A DNA stretch of 64,000 bases from an uncultured Granulosicoccus sp. Lineage in GTDB: Bacteria; Pseudomonadota; Gammaproteobacteria; Granulosicoccales; Granulosicoccaceae. The position numbers were made by a program, and so were the translations under genes. The stretch covers positions 62,001-126,000 of the forward strand of contig CANMQI010000001.1 of the NCBI GenBank assembly GCA_947499955.1, written 5' to 3'. Numbering within the stretch: position 1 is the stretch's first letter; the number at the start of each line of letters is the position of its first letter. A model generated the notes under the pieces. The model was not told where the DNA came from. It worked only from the letters and a program-made list of their open reading frames with translations, and searched no databases. Below are positions 8,851 to 17,944 of this stretch, in pieces.

Positions 8851-9243
8851 GGAGTCTCTCATCATTCGATTCAAACCCATCCTGAGGGCTACAGCGCGCT
8901 TGAGCCTTACCGCCCGGTATCGCTCACATGTGTATACGCCCTGTGTCCCTACTCGTTACGGATAACTGCCTGCAACGGATCCACCGGCCACCATTGCAAG
9001 TGACAAGGCCACCTGACACAGCGAACATCGCACAGCTCGCCCGCCGCATGAACTGCAGGGACCATCTGCCACAGAGCACCCGCGTGGTTTGCAGTCGTGG
9101 TCCTTGGCGTATTTACACGGAGCCACCGCCAGCCCACGCGCGCGGTATTGTCCGTCCCGGTCTGGCCCTAATGTTCCATCACCGCGGAATTGCTGGCGTC
9201 AGCGCTTTTCACGAATATCAACAACATGACACTGGGAGATGAA
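8851..9243. other. About 390-base gap between divergent genes
   Basis: This stretch separates the minus-strand phosphatase from the plus-strand PNPOx-like gene and should hold both promoters. I see no coding frame with a family signature and no clear hairpin or operator. Confidence 0.4.
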
Positions 9244-9741
9244 ATGTCTGAAGTCAAGGATCTGAAAGTCAACGCAGAACAGGCGCTGTGGGATCAAATA
9301 GCCGATGTCCGGGATGTACTGTTGGGAGCAGAAGGTGGCGGCTCGCATCTACAACCCATGGCACCGCAGGCTGATCCTTTGCGCCAGACGATATGGTTCT
9401 ACACCAGCAAGACGACAGACCTGGCTGTGGCTGCACTGAACTCCCCCGCGGCCAAGCTGTGTCTGGTTTCGAATGATCGAGATTTCCATGCCAGTGTGGA
9501 CGGCGTACTGAGCGTTCATCACGACCCGGCCACGATAGAGCAATTCTGGTCACCGGTCGTAGCCGCCTGGTACCCTGCGGGCAAGGAGGACGTGGACCTG
9601 ACCATGCTATCGTTCAAGCCCGCCAGTGCCGGCCTATGGGCATCGACGGACAGCGCCATCAAGTTCGGATGGGAAATTGCCAAGGCCAATGTCACAGGCC
9701 ATCTGCCGGACCTCGGGTTTCACACCACCATAGAGTGGTAG
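9244..9741 (+). CDS. Pyridoxamine-phosphate-oxidase-like stress protein (GSP26 family)
   Basis: The 165-residue protein has the split-barrel flavin-binding pattern of the general stress protein 26 group. It has an N-terminal helix, a region carrying the PLRQTIWFYTSKTTDL block, AAKLCLVSNDRDFHASVDGVLSV, and FWSPVVAAWYPAGKED, where a Trp-rich segment is typical. Start chosen at 9244 because GGGAG is 5 bases upstream; earlier in-frame codons lack a site. Members bind FMN or FAD and are stress-induced, with poorly known reactions. It is convergent with the MFS permease gene, with only 19 bases between stops. Confidence 0.85.
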   Translation: MSEVKDLKVNAEQALWDQIADVRDVLLGAEGGGSHLQPMAPQADPLRQTIWFYTSKTTDLAVAALNSPAAKLCLVSNDRDFHASVDGVLSVHHDPATIEQFWSPVVAAWYPAGKEDVDLTMLSFKPASAGLWASTDSAIKFGWEIAKANVTGHLPDLGFHTTIEW

Positions 9742-9760
9742 AGTTTGCCGTCGTGACTCT

Positions 9761-11011
9761 TCACAACGGGAAATCTTCATCAAGCTTCGTGGAGTAGCTG
9801 GCGATGACAAGCACCATTCCCGCAAAGCACATGGCTGCCATCAACCAGTAACCCTGTATGCCCACGTGGCTGTAGAGTGCTCCGGATGCAAGTACTGCCG
9901 TCGCCAGTGCAGCCGTTGCAAACGTGGCATACAGGGATTGCGCACGAGCCGCCATCGAATCGTCCACACGACGAGAGATGAAGGTGACGGTGGCGATGAA
10001 CAACAATCCGAAACTGAAGGCATGCATGCCTTGCAGCAGGAACAGCACGGGCACGGTCGGGTCCATGGTGGACAGGCTCCAGCGCAGAACTCCCACAGTC
10101 CCGGCGGCCAACATGCAGTGACGTGATGACAGTCGCCTGGCAACGTCGGTGAATCGCCACATGAGGATGATTTCCATAACGACAGCAAAGCACCACAGCA
10201 ACGAGCTGGTGATCGTACTGATACCCGACTCTATCCAGTGCAGCATGGCAAAGGCACTGAAAAACGCATGAGACCCGTTGATCAGGGCTGATCCTGCGAT
10301 GACCATGAGGAAGCCGGCATGCTTGAGTCCGCCTGGCATTGACGGGGCTGTCATCCCTGCAGAGGCCATCGCCATATTGCCCGCCGGCGCACTCAGATTG
10401 TCGGCGGGGGCTGCCAGTTTTTCGCCAACCCTCTTGTTGATCACTGTCGGTGCGTCACGGAATCTCGGCAATGCCGTCGAGCAGACTGCCCGTAACAAGG
10501 CACCGATGACCAATGCCGGTACAAACCACTCCAGCCCCGCAGCATTGAAGATGAAACCACCGAGCAGCAAGGCAATGACGAACCCGACGGAACCCAGCGC
10601 ACGAATTCTGGAGTAGTGGGTGCCACGCTTGCGAGTCAGGCTCAGCGTTGCCCCGTCCAGAACGGGGACCTTGACGGCAATCAGCAAACCGGTCAGCGTC
10701 CAGACAATGATGATGTCGATGACCTCCTGCCTGACCAGCATCCAGCAGAACAACAACAGTATTATCCAGTCGAAACCGATGATGGCGATTCGCCAATCAG
10801 ACAATCTGTCAGATATGCTGCCCAGATAGACCGCGGCGATCACCATGGCTACCGATGGCATCGCCACGATCAGCCCGGTCAATTGCGCACCGACTCCCAG
10901 ATGATGCAGCCACGGTGAGAAGAAGGGTCCGGTCAAGCCGACCGAGCCGTACATCATCATGAAATACAGCGTCAGGCGCTGCTCCGGAGTCCAGGCGGAA
11001 GTACTTGGCAT
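9761..11011 (-). CDS. MFS permease (MFS_1-like, HcaT/nucleoside-symporter group)
   Basis: A protein of about 416 residues with some twelve hydrophobic segments. The pattern is YFMMMYGSVGLTGPFFSPWLHHLG at the first helix and LGSISDRLSDWR in the loop between helices 2 and 3, as in the HcaT/NupG-like MFS branch that imports aromatic acids, nucleosides or sugars. A long hydrophilic Ala/Gly/Met-rich insert (about residues 205-235) sits at the usual central loop. Start: ATG at 11011 gives the family's normal N-terminus; 11047 is in frame but neither has a strong ribosome site. Substrate unknown. It is divergent from the large FG-GAP gene. Confidence 0.8.
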   Translation of the reverse strand: MPSTSAWTPEQRLTLYFMMMYGSVGLTGPFFSPWLHHLGVGAQLTGLIVAMPSVAMVIAAVYLGSISDRLSDWRIAIIGFDWIILLLFCWMLVRQEVIDIIIVWTLTGLLIAVKVPVLDGATLSLTRKRGTHYSRIRALGSVGFVIALLLGGFIFNAAGLEWFVPALVIGALLRAVCSTALPRFRDAPTVINKRVGEKLAAPADNLSAPAGNMAMASAGMTAPSMPGGLKHAGFLMVIAGSALINGSHAFFSAFAMLHWIESGISTITSSLLWCFAVVMEIILMWRFTDVARRLSSRHCMLAAGTVGVLRWSLSTMDPTVPVLFLLQGMHAFSFGLLFIATVTFISRRVDDSMAARAQSLYATFATAALATAVLASGALYSHVGIQGYWLMAAMCFAGMVLVIASYSTKLDEDFPL

Positions 11012-11086
11012 AATGGGTGTCAGGGCTGTGCGGCAACTTGCAAACATTGAGTGAAGGGCGAGAATTGGCGCAATTGCCAGTCGTGT

Positions 11087-11120
11087 TCACTCGGGCATTG
11101 CTCCAGGCATTCCCGAGTGA
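11087..11120. repeat. 9-bp perfect inverted repeat in a divergent intergenic region
   Basis: TCACTCGGG (11087-11095) and CCCGAGTGA (11112-11120) are separated by 16 bases. They lie in the 395-430-base divergent region between the MFS permease and the FG-GAP/FN3 gene. It could be an operator for either gene or an RNA hairpin in the permease leader. Nothing else in 11048-11442 is clear. Confidence 0.4.
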
Positions 11121-11442
11121 TGGAAGAGCTCGAAGAGGACGCTGGAAAAACGCAACCCACTGCATTCTCCCACCCCGGAGGATGCAGAATAATCCATGTT
11201 GCCGGGAAGAGACAGAGCAAAATGATCGGCCCGGCCCCTCGCTGTTTGCAGACACGTAATTCCATCGAAGTACTTGTCAGGAAGCGACCACCACACGGTT
11301 CTCCCCGAACAGGCCACACAATGAAATTCGCCACTATTACCGTAGTTCCGAGCTCAAGGAACCGCTGATTCGTATTGCTCAAACCTTGCATTGTCGTCAT
11401 GCTTGTAACTCGTATAAAGTCGCCCCCGTCGAGGTAAATTTC

Positions 11443-14331
11443 ATGAACATGTTAGCGGCCCGGTCAGCAGGTCTTGCCCTGCTGACATGCAGCAGTCTAC
11501 AGGCTGCAACCTTCCCATCCACCTTCGAACCCATGCGTATGAGCGCCGCTGAAGGACTGGTTTTCAGCGGTGCCGCAGAGACCGTCAACTTTTCCAGCCA
11601 GACCGTCTCGCTGGGTGATATCAATGGTGACGGACTGGTGGATATCGCTCTCGGAACGGACTACTACTCCGAGACTGGCGGAATCTACATCATTCCGGGC
11701 AGCCCCGACCTCCAGTCCATGCAGATGACACCGGAGTCGATTGCCAGCGCCGGAGGTACCTACATACCGGGCGTCAACGAGATCAGTGCACTGGGTGACT
11801 TCAACGGTGACGGTCTTGATGACTGGCTGCTCTCATCCAGAGACTACAATGACAGTACATCATCAGGTGCCGTGGTAGTACTTGGCAGGCGTACTCCCTA
11901 CCCCACGCCACTGGATATCACCGCGCTGGACAGCGGCTCCACCATGAGTCTGTCATTCAACGGCGCACCGCTCACTCCCTACTACACCGACGAGTCGTCC
12001 GTGCTCACCGATATGTCGCTCATCGGCGACATCAATGGTGATGGACGCAGCGACCTGGCTGCCTTCTCACGTGTTGCGGCCATCGAAGATCGCTCGTTCC
12101 TGACGATCGTGCTCGGCACGGATGAGCCTCTGCCTGCCACACTCGACTTGGCAACCGTGCCGGATTCCTGGCAATCGACTGTTCGTGCGTCTGCCTACAT
12201 GAACGGCTCCGAATTCATCTGGTCCGCGTTCTACGGCAAGCAGACGACCATCGTCGATGCCAATGCGGATGGACTCAATGACCTGTTGTTTGGCGACAAC
12301 GGCATGAAATACCTGGTCTTCGGCGCGGCCGATGGCCTGCCGGAGATGATCGATTTTCAGTCCCTCGATGGCAGCAATGGTACGACCCTGCTCGCCTACG
12401 ATCCGGCATCCTTGTCAGATCCGATCTTCCGCTACAGCCAGTCCATTCTCTACGGTGACCCGGTCGATACCACCTCGGACTTCAATACCGATGGCCGACC
12501 CGATCTGGTGTTCAACAGCTATGACACCGAGACCTACGATTCTCTGAGCATCGTGCTGTACGGCCGCAGCGACACATGGCCTGCCGAGCTGAACCTGCAG
12601 GATTTACCCGAAGCTTACGGTCGCTTCAGCGATGAAGTCACCGGGGGATTCAATGGCATCGGCGACATCAATGCTGACGGGCTGGAAGACAGGTTTCAGA
12701 ACAACTACACCGGAGCAGAAGTGATCTACGGAGGGGGTGACGCGACGTCAGCTTCGGTTGCTCTGAATGGGGTCAACGGCTTCAGCCTTTCCGGAACGGT
12801 CGACTCCGTCTATATCGATAGCGTTATCGGTCTCGAAGGCGACTTCAACGGTGACGGCCTGGACGATTTCCTGATCGGCAGTCCCGGCGGCTACGGTCCG
12901 AATGCAGACATTGATGCGTTGATCGACAACCCGTACGCGGACGAGTACTACTACCTCAGAACCGGCGTTGCCTACCTCATCTTCGGACGTCAGGACACGG
13001 GAGCCCCTGCATCGCCATGGCAGGCCTATCCTGCCCTGGCGCGTGACTCCATCGACCTGCGCTGGGAGCAGGCTGACGCTGCGAATATCGCCGGATTCGA
13101 GATAATCAGTGAGGGTCTTGTCATTGGCACACCCGGACCCGACGAACGCTCATTCGAGATTCCCGACGCAGCGCGATTCGATCGCCAGACCTACCAGCTC
13201 GTCACGATCGATGCCGCGGGCGAACGTTCGGCTCCTCTTTTTCTGAGCGTCAACAATAACGTCAATGAATTTCCAGAGCTGGGCGGCGAGGTGTATTCCG
13301 ACACATTGGCCGAGATTTTCTGGGTATTCCAGAACCGTGAATATGACGTCTATCGAGATGGTGTGAAGGTTGATCGTCTGCAGGCACAGAGTTGGCTCGA
13401 CACGGCTTACGATGCTCAGGAGCATACCTATCGCATCGAGACCATCAAGCAATACTACGATGACCATGTGCTTCGCTCACCCCTCTTCCGGCTTCCGGCA
13501 CAGACGGGCAGCCGTCCGCCAGCCCCGGTGACTGGACTCAGTTTCGCCCTGTATTCCGAGCACACGCTGGAATTGTTCTGGGAGCCTGCTGCGTGGGGAA
13601 CGCCGCCACTGACGTATGAAATATTCGAATCCGACAGACCGGTGGTGACCACTTCGGGCACCAGCCTGATGGATTACGATGTCTATCTCTACGGTGGCTA
13701 CAACTACGAGATCGTCACTGTCGATGGGAATGGACGCCGCTCCGCTCCTGCCAGCCTCAGCGTATCGGTGTACTCGGCGCTGGCGGCGATTCGGCCAGCC
13801 ATGCCGGTCAACCTGTCCTCGACAGCCTTGTTGGAGACATCGATACAGCTGGAATGGGAGTCATCGACCGTTGGCACGCAAGCTACCGGATACGATATCT
13901 ACAACTATGAGACTCATGTTGGCCGGACAACAGATACCCGCTTCACCATCAACGGCCTTGAACCGGACACGACCTATTACACGTACCGGATAGTGGCCTT
14001 CAACGATGATGGTCAACAGTCAGAATCAAGCTACTTCCCTGATGTATCAACACTCGGAGGACCGACAGCACCTGCCTCGGCAGAGGCCGTTGCCTATGGT
14101 CCTCGCACGGCCGAGCTCTTCTGGTCCCGTGTCGAATTCAACGCCACGCCGGTCAGCAGCTACGCCATCTACCGCGATGATGTGCTGATCGACACAGTGC
14201 CGTCCATCAGCTACATGGACTACGCGCTCGAACCGGATACCGACTATCGCTACACCGTGTACTCGGTATCCAATACCGGCGCGCGTTCCCAGGGCTTTGC
14301 CACTGCCTTGTTGCAGACACCGGCAAACTAG
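11443..14331 (+). CDS. Secreted seven-repeat FG-GAP propeller with fibronectin III domains
   Basis: A 962-residue exported protein. Start at 11443 is supported by GAGG 8 bases upstream and by a signal peptide (MNMLAARSAGLALLTCSSLQA). Residues about 40-520 carry seven D-x-[ND]-x-D-G-x-x-D calcium-type loops: DINGDGLVD, DFNGDGLDD, DINGDGRSD, DANADGLND, DFNTDGRPD, DINADGLED and DFNGDGLDD. This is the count expected for an integrin-alpha-like seven-bladed beta-propeller. Residues about 525-962 hold about four to five fibronectin type III-like modules with repeated L-x-W-x-x-A/S and T-x-Y-x-Y-x-V. There is no membrane anchor or GlyGly tail. A role in adhesion or carbohydrate/protein binding is inferred. 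A strong hairpin follows the stop. Confidence 0.85.
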   Translation: MNMLAARSAGLALLTCSSLQAATFPSTFEPMRMSAAEGLVFSGAAETVNFSSQTVSLGDINGDGLVDIALGTDYYSETGGIYIIPGSPDLQSMQMTPESIASAGGTYIPGVNEISALGDFNGDGLDDWLLSSRDYNDSTSSGAVVVLGRRTPYPTPLDITALDSGSTMSLSFNGAPLTPYYTDESSVLTDMSLIGDINGDGRSDLAAFSRVAAIEDRSFLTIVLGTDEPLPATLDLATVPDSWQSTVRASAYMNGSEFIWSAFYGKQTTIVDANADGLNDLLFGDNGMKYLVFGAADGLPEMIDFQSLDGSNGTTLLAYDPASLSDPIFRYSQSILYGDPVDTTSDFNTDGRPDLVFNSYDTETYDSLSIVLYGRSDTWPAELNLQDLPEAYGRFSDEVTGGFNGIGDINADGLEDRFQNNYTGAEVIYGGGDATSASVALNGVNGFSLSGTVDSVYIDSVIGLEGDFNGDGLDDFLIGSPGGYGPNADIDALIDNPYADEYYYLRTGVAYLIFGRQDTGAPASPWQAYPALARDSIDLRWEQADAANIAGFEIISEGLVIGTPGPDERSFEIPDAARFDRQTYQLVTIDAAGERSAPLFLSVNNNVNEFPELGGEVYSDTLAEIFWVFQNREYDVYRDGVKVDRLQAQSWLDTAYDAQEHTYRIETIKQYYDDHVLRSPLFRLPAQTGSRPPAPVTGLSFALYSEHTLELFWEPAAWGTPPLTYEIFESDRPVVTTSGTSLMDYDVYLYGGYNYEIVTVDGNGRRSAPASLSVSVYSALAAIRPAMPVNLSSTALLETSIQLEWESSTVGTQATGYDIYNYETHVGRTTDTRFTINGLEPDTTYYTYRIVAFNDDGQQSESSYFPDVSTLGGPTAPASAEAVAYGPRTAELFWSRVEFNATPVSSYAIYRDDVLIDTVPSISYMDYALEPDTDYRYTVYSVSNTGARSQGFATALLQTPAN

Positions 14332-14346
14332 AGACGTCGACACGCT

Positions 14347-14377
14347 GATCGAATGATCGCTGCGCGATCGTTCGATC
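14347..14377 (+). terminator. 14-bp stem-loop after the FG-GAP/FN3 gene
   Basis: Arms GATCGAATGATCGC and GCGATCGTTCGATC pair over 14 positions (one G-U) around a 3-base loop, 15 bases past the stop. No U-tract follows, so it is either a 3' end stabiliser or a non-canonical terminator. The remaining roughly 255 bases up to terC show a possible -10 (TATAAA near 14527) but no matching -35. Confidence 0.5.
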
Positions 14378-14634
14378 GGCTCTCCTGTCGGGCGCTCGGC
14401 AGTTGGTCGAGCGCTCTCCACCAGACTCTCTGACCCGTTCGGTCAGCCGGTGAGTCGTTACCCTGCAGACCCATCAACACCATCCGGCGTGGATTACAAA
14501 CACCAGCCACCTGCGTCCTGACACGGTATAAAGAGACCGAGTACACTTCGGCACTCGATGCGTGCCGCAGACGTACAGATCAACGACGCCCACGCAGACA
14601 TTTCTTCTCCACCCCCACCGATAGAGACACGACG

Positions 14635-15363
14635 ATGCTTGACATGCTGGCTAGCCCGGAAGCCTGGATTGCGCTAGGCACATTGACCGCACTGGAAATA
14701 GTGCTCGGCATCGACAACATCATATTCATTTCCATTCTGGTTGCTCGCCTGCCGGTTGAGCAGCGTGACAGGGCGCGAAAGCTGGGTATCGGGCTGGCGA
14801 TGGTTGCCCGCCTTGGCCTGTTACTGTCGATCACCTGGGTCATGGGCCTGGTGGACCCCTGGTTTACGGCCTTCGACCAGCAGATTTCCGGCCGCGACAT
14901 CATACTCATCGGTGGTGGTCTTTTTCTCCTGGCCAAATCCACTCATGAGATTCATGCCAGCTTCGAGATTGAAGAGGAGAGCGAAAAGAACGGCGCATCT
15001 GCGGCGTTCTACAGCATCCTCATTCAGATAGCCATTCTAGATATCGTCTTCTCTCTGGACTCGGTCATCACGGCTGTCGGTCTGGTCGATGAGCTACCGA
15101 TCATGGTGGCGGCCATTGTCATTGCCGTTGGTGTCATGTTGCTGGCTTCCAAAGCCATCAGCGACTTTGTCGACAACAACCCCACCATCAAGATACTGGC
15201 ACTGTCCTTCCTGATCATGGTTGGCATGACACTGATCGTCGAAGGGTTCGATGTACACGTCCCCAAGGGCTATATCTACTTTGCCATGGCCTTTTCAGTG
15301 GCCGTCGAGATGGTCAATATCAGGATGAGAAAGAAGCAGACCCATACCTTGAAGTTGAAGTAG
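14635..15363 (+). CDS. TerC-family integral membrane protein
   Basis: The 242-residue protein has seven or so hydrophobic segments. It carries the TerC hallmarks LEIVLGIDNIIFISI near residues 20-34 and AILDIVFSLDSVITAVG near 133-149, each with the conserved acidic residue inside a membrane helix. TerC/Alx/YgdQ-type proteins are linked to metal (manganese) export and protection of newly secreted proteins; the older link is tellurite resistance. There are no other ter genes nearby, so a tellurite role is not supported. It appears monocistronic, with a hairpin after the stop. Confidence 0.9.
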   Translation: MLDMLASPEAWIALGTLTALEIVLGIDNIIFISILVARLPVEQRDRARKLGIGLAMVARLGLLLSITWVMGLVDPWFTAFDQQISGRDIILIGGGLFLLAKSTHEIHASFEIEEESEKNGASAAFYSILIQIAILDIVFSLDSVITAVGLVDELPIMVAAIVIAVGVMLLASKAISDFVDNNPTIKILALSFLIMVGMTLIVEGFDVHVPKGYIYFAMAFSVAVEMVNIRMRKKQTHTLKLK

Positions 15364-15374
15364 TGTCGGAAGAG

Positions 15375-15404
15375 CTCGGGGCTGGACAGATTCCAGCGCC
15401 CGAG
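15375..15404 (+). terminator. Hairpin after terC-like gene
   Basis: CTCGGG-GCTGGA pairs with TCCAGC-(G)-CCCGAG, giving 12 bp with one bulge and a 5-base loop, starting 12 bases after the stop. The following sequence (TGTTCACT) is only slightly T-rich, so terminator strength is uncertain. Confidence 0.45.
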
Positions 15405-15498
15405 TGTTCACTGAGCAATACAGGTACCTCGTGATGTGGTCCGGCGGATAAATAATCTATAGTGCCGGTGCCAGAAGAATAATGAGGGAGCATTCCGC

Positions 15499-16626
15499 AT
15501 GAAAGTCCTGATTCTCGGAACCGGCTTTGCCGGAGAAGGTCACGCCGATGCCTTTCGTGGCGCTGGCGCTGACGTGGTGGGTATTGTCGGACGTACACCT
15601 CATGTCGTCAGCAAGGTCGCCGGCAAACTGGACATCCCCTACCATGGAACCGACTGGCTGGCAGCGATTGTCGCCTGCCAACCGGACATCGTCTCCATCG
15701 CCACCCCTGGCGGTGCGCATTACGAGCCCATCAGGCAAGCCATTGAATTCGGTTGTCATGTCTTCTGCGACAAGCCCATGACAGCGTGCGCGGACACCGC
15801 TGTCGAGCTCCATGAGCTTGCGCAGCGCAAAGGTGTGAAGACAGCCTACGCCGCCAGCTTCCGCTACACCTCCGGTGTGCTGCACGCAAAGCACCTCGTT
15901 GCCGACGGTGCAATCGGCGAGCCTGTCGAGGTCGAATGCGTGTCTCACTTCAACCTTGAGAGAACCATTCCCTTTGGTTGGTCGCATCGCAAGGAGGATG
16001 GCGGCGGTCGTCTCAACAACAACTTCACTCACACGCTGTCGATCGTGACCTCGGTCATCGGCGAGCGCATCCTGTCTGTCATGGGAGAGGTGCGTGATGA
16101 TTTGGAGAGAGCGCCGATCGTGGAAGGCGTACACAACTTCATGGAGAGACGGAAATTCATCCCTTCTGATCTTGATGACCCAATGTTGAAGTGGGGAGAG
16201 AGTAACGTCGAGTGGTCCTACACCGTCATGGCCAGACTGGCCAGTCCATTGGCGACGAAGCCCGTCTCGGTACTCTTCAAGCATGGAGGACTGGTGCCAC
16301 GGTTCCACGAGGACCATATCGTGTTCTATGGGAAGGAAGGTGCAATCTATCTCAAGGGCCACTATGGCAGTGGCCCACTGTACCTGTGGAGCAAGAACGG
16401 CATATGGGAAGAGATTCCACGGCCCGAAAACATCACGGCGATGGTGCCGGACGTTCAGGGTGAAACCGAACAGTGCTGGCATTATCTGGCGCGGGAGTTT
16501 GTCAGAGATATCCGCGGCGAGGATGTCGAGCCCTACCCGACCTTCAGGGAAGGTAGCCAATACCAGCAGATCATCGACTTGATCCGCAGGAACGATGACT
16601 GGAAAGACGTGTCCGGTTTGAACTGA
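15499..16626 (+). CDS. Gfo/Idh/MocA family sugar (acid) dehydrogenase
   Basis: This 375-residue NAD(P)-dependent oxidoreductase has a Rossmann N-terminus (MKVLILGTGFAGEGHADAF) and the family's active-site loop (HVFCDKPM, Lys replacing the more common EKP context). A C-terminal beta-sheet domain follows with HTLSIVTSVIG in place of the usual H-x-x-D. Members oxidise or isomerise sugars, inositols and sugar acids. GGAG precedes the ATG by 9 bases. The mannonate-dehydratase-like gene follows after 32 bases, so the two likely act in one pathway: oxidation then dehydration of a hexose-derived acid. No transporter or regulator lies beside them. Confidence 0.88.
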   Translation: MKVLILGTGFAGEGHADAFRGAGADVVGIVGRTPHVVSKVAGKLDIPYHGTDWLAAIVACQPDIVSIATPGGAHYEPIRQAIEFGCHVFCDKPMTACADTAVELHELAQRKGVKTAYAASFRYTSGVLHAKHLVADGAIGEPVEVECVSHFNLERTIPFGWSHRKEDGGGRLNNNFTHTLSIVTSVIGERILSVMGEVRDDLERAPIVEGVHNFMERRKFIPSDLDDPMLKWGESNVEWSYTVMARLASPLATKPVSVLFKHGGLVPRFHEDHIVFYGKEGAIYLKGHYGSGPLYLWSKNGIWEEIPRPENITAMVPDVQGETEQCWHYLAREFVRDIRGEDVEPYPTFREGSQYQQIIDLIRRNDDWKDVSGLN

Positions 16627-16658
16627 ACCGATCGGTACCGAAACAGGAGAATTCACAC

Positions 16659-17885
16659 GTGAAGATTACCGATGCCAGGGTATTTGTCGGCGGTCCGGGC
16701 AAGAACTACGTGACACTCAAGATCATGACCGATCAGGGCATCTATGGTCTGGGAGATGCCACGCTCAACAACCGCGAAACCTTGCCCGCAGCCTATCTGC
16801 AGGACTACCTGATTCCCAGCCTCATCGGGATGGATCCACGCAACAGCGAAGACATCTGGCAGTTCTTCTACCGAGGTGCCTACTTCCGGCGCGGCCCCAT
16901 TGCCATGGCAGCGTTTGGTGCAATCGACATGGCACTCTGGGATATCAAGGGCAAACTGGCGAACATGCCACTGTATCAGCTGTTCGGTGGCAAGAGCCGC
17001 GAGGGCGCCATGGTCTACGCTCACGCCACCGGCGCTGACCTGGAGGACCTGTTCGATTCCATTGCCTACTATGTAGAACAGGGCTACAAGGCGGTGCGCG
17101 TGCAATGCGGCATCCCCGGTATGCCGACGGCCAGCTATGCAGTCCCTGACAAGAAAGGCGATACGAAGCATTTCATGTCCGACTTCAGCGGTATCCGACC
17201 CAAGATCGAGATCTGGGACAGCAATCGTTACCTGCGCTACATGCCAGAAGCGTTGGCGCGGATTCGCGAACGCTTCGGTCCGGAGTTGCATATTCTGCAT
17301 GATGTGCATCATCGGCTCACGCCGCGCGAAGCCGCCGAGTTTGCCAAGGCAGTGGAACCGGTTCGCCTGTTCTGGCTCGAAGATCCGACTCCTGCCGAGG
17401 ATCAGAATGCGCTGCGATTGATCCGCCAGCATTCCACCACGCCCATTGCCATTGGCGAGGTGTTCAACTCCGTATGGGAGTGCAACAAGCTGATTGAAGA
17501 TGAACTGATTGACTTCATCCGCATGGCTGTCACCTATGGTGGCGGTATCACCCCGGTAAAACGCATTGTCGATCTTGCCGCCCTGCACCACGTGCGCACC
17601 GGCTTTCACGGCGCACCCAGTCATTCACCACTCTGCATGGCCGCACAGGCACACCTGAACGCCTGGGCTCCGAACTTCGGTATTCAGGAGTACCTGGTGC
17701 TCGGCACTCCTGACTGCGATGCCCTGTTCCCCTCCGAACACCGAATGGAAAACGGTATGGTCCATGTCAGCGAGGCACCCGGTCTGGGGGTCGACTTCGA
17801 CGAGTCGGAGGCTGAACGTTACAGCTACCAGCCCGGCAGTCACCCGGTCGTCCGGCTGGAAGACGGGACGATGTGGGATTACTGA
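16659..17885 (+). CDS. Mannonate dehydratase-like enolase superfamily enzyme (ManD/RspA group)
   Basis: A 408-residue enzyme with a GTG start preceded by AGGAG. It follows the ManD/RspA pattern throughout: GLGDATLNNRE, YRGAYFRRGP, AAFGAIDMALWDIKGK, the metal-site block HDVHHR (H214-D215..), FWLEDPTPAEDQ, GEVFNSVWECNKLI (E267) and HGAPSHSP (H317). Family members dehydrate D-mannonate and/or D-gluconate to 2-keto-3-deoxygluconate in the cytoplasm. The loop after the catalytic His reads HGAP rather than the HGAT I associate with classic mannonate dehydratases, so the true substrate may differ. Cotranscribed with the Gfo/Idh/MocA gene. Confidence 0.88.
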   Translation: MKITDARVFVGGPGKNYVTLKIMTDQGIYGLGDATLNNRETLPAAYLQDYLIPSLIGMDPRNSEDIWQFFYRGAYFRRGPIAMAAFGAIDMALWDIKGKLANMPLYQLFGGKSREGAMVYAHATGADLEDLFDSIAYYVEQGYKAVRVQCGIPGMPTASYAVPDKKGDTKHFMSDFSGIRPKIEIWDSNRYLRYMPEALARIRERFGPELHILHDVHHRLTPREAAEFAKAVEPVRLFWLEDPTPAEDQNALRLIRQHSTTPIAIGEVFNSVWECNKLIEDELIDFIRMAVTYGGGITPVKRIVDLAALHHVRTGFHGAPSHSPLCMAAQAHLNAWAPNFGIQEYLVLGTPDCDALFPSEHRMENGMVHVSEAPGLGVDFDESEAERYSYQPGSHPVVRLEDGTMWDY

Positions 17886-17944
17886 CAAAGCGTCGGTATT
17901 GTCAGCGCCTGAGGATACCTTGAACCAGTCTGCTTACGGTGCAA

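Noticed and set aside
14635..15363. Tellurite resistance locus
   Set aside because: Only a TerC-family membrane protein is present; no terB, terD or terZ-type genes are nearby.
15457..17624. Two long minus-strand frames opposite the Gfo/Idh/MocA and ManD-like genes
   Set aside because: Both are shadows of conserved plus-strand genes and show no recognisable motifs.
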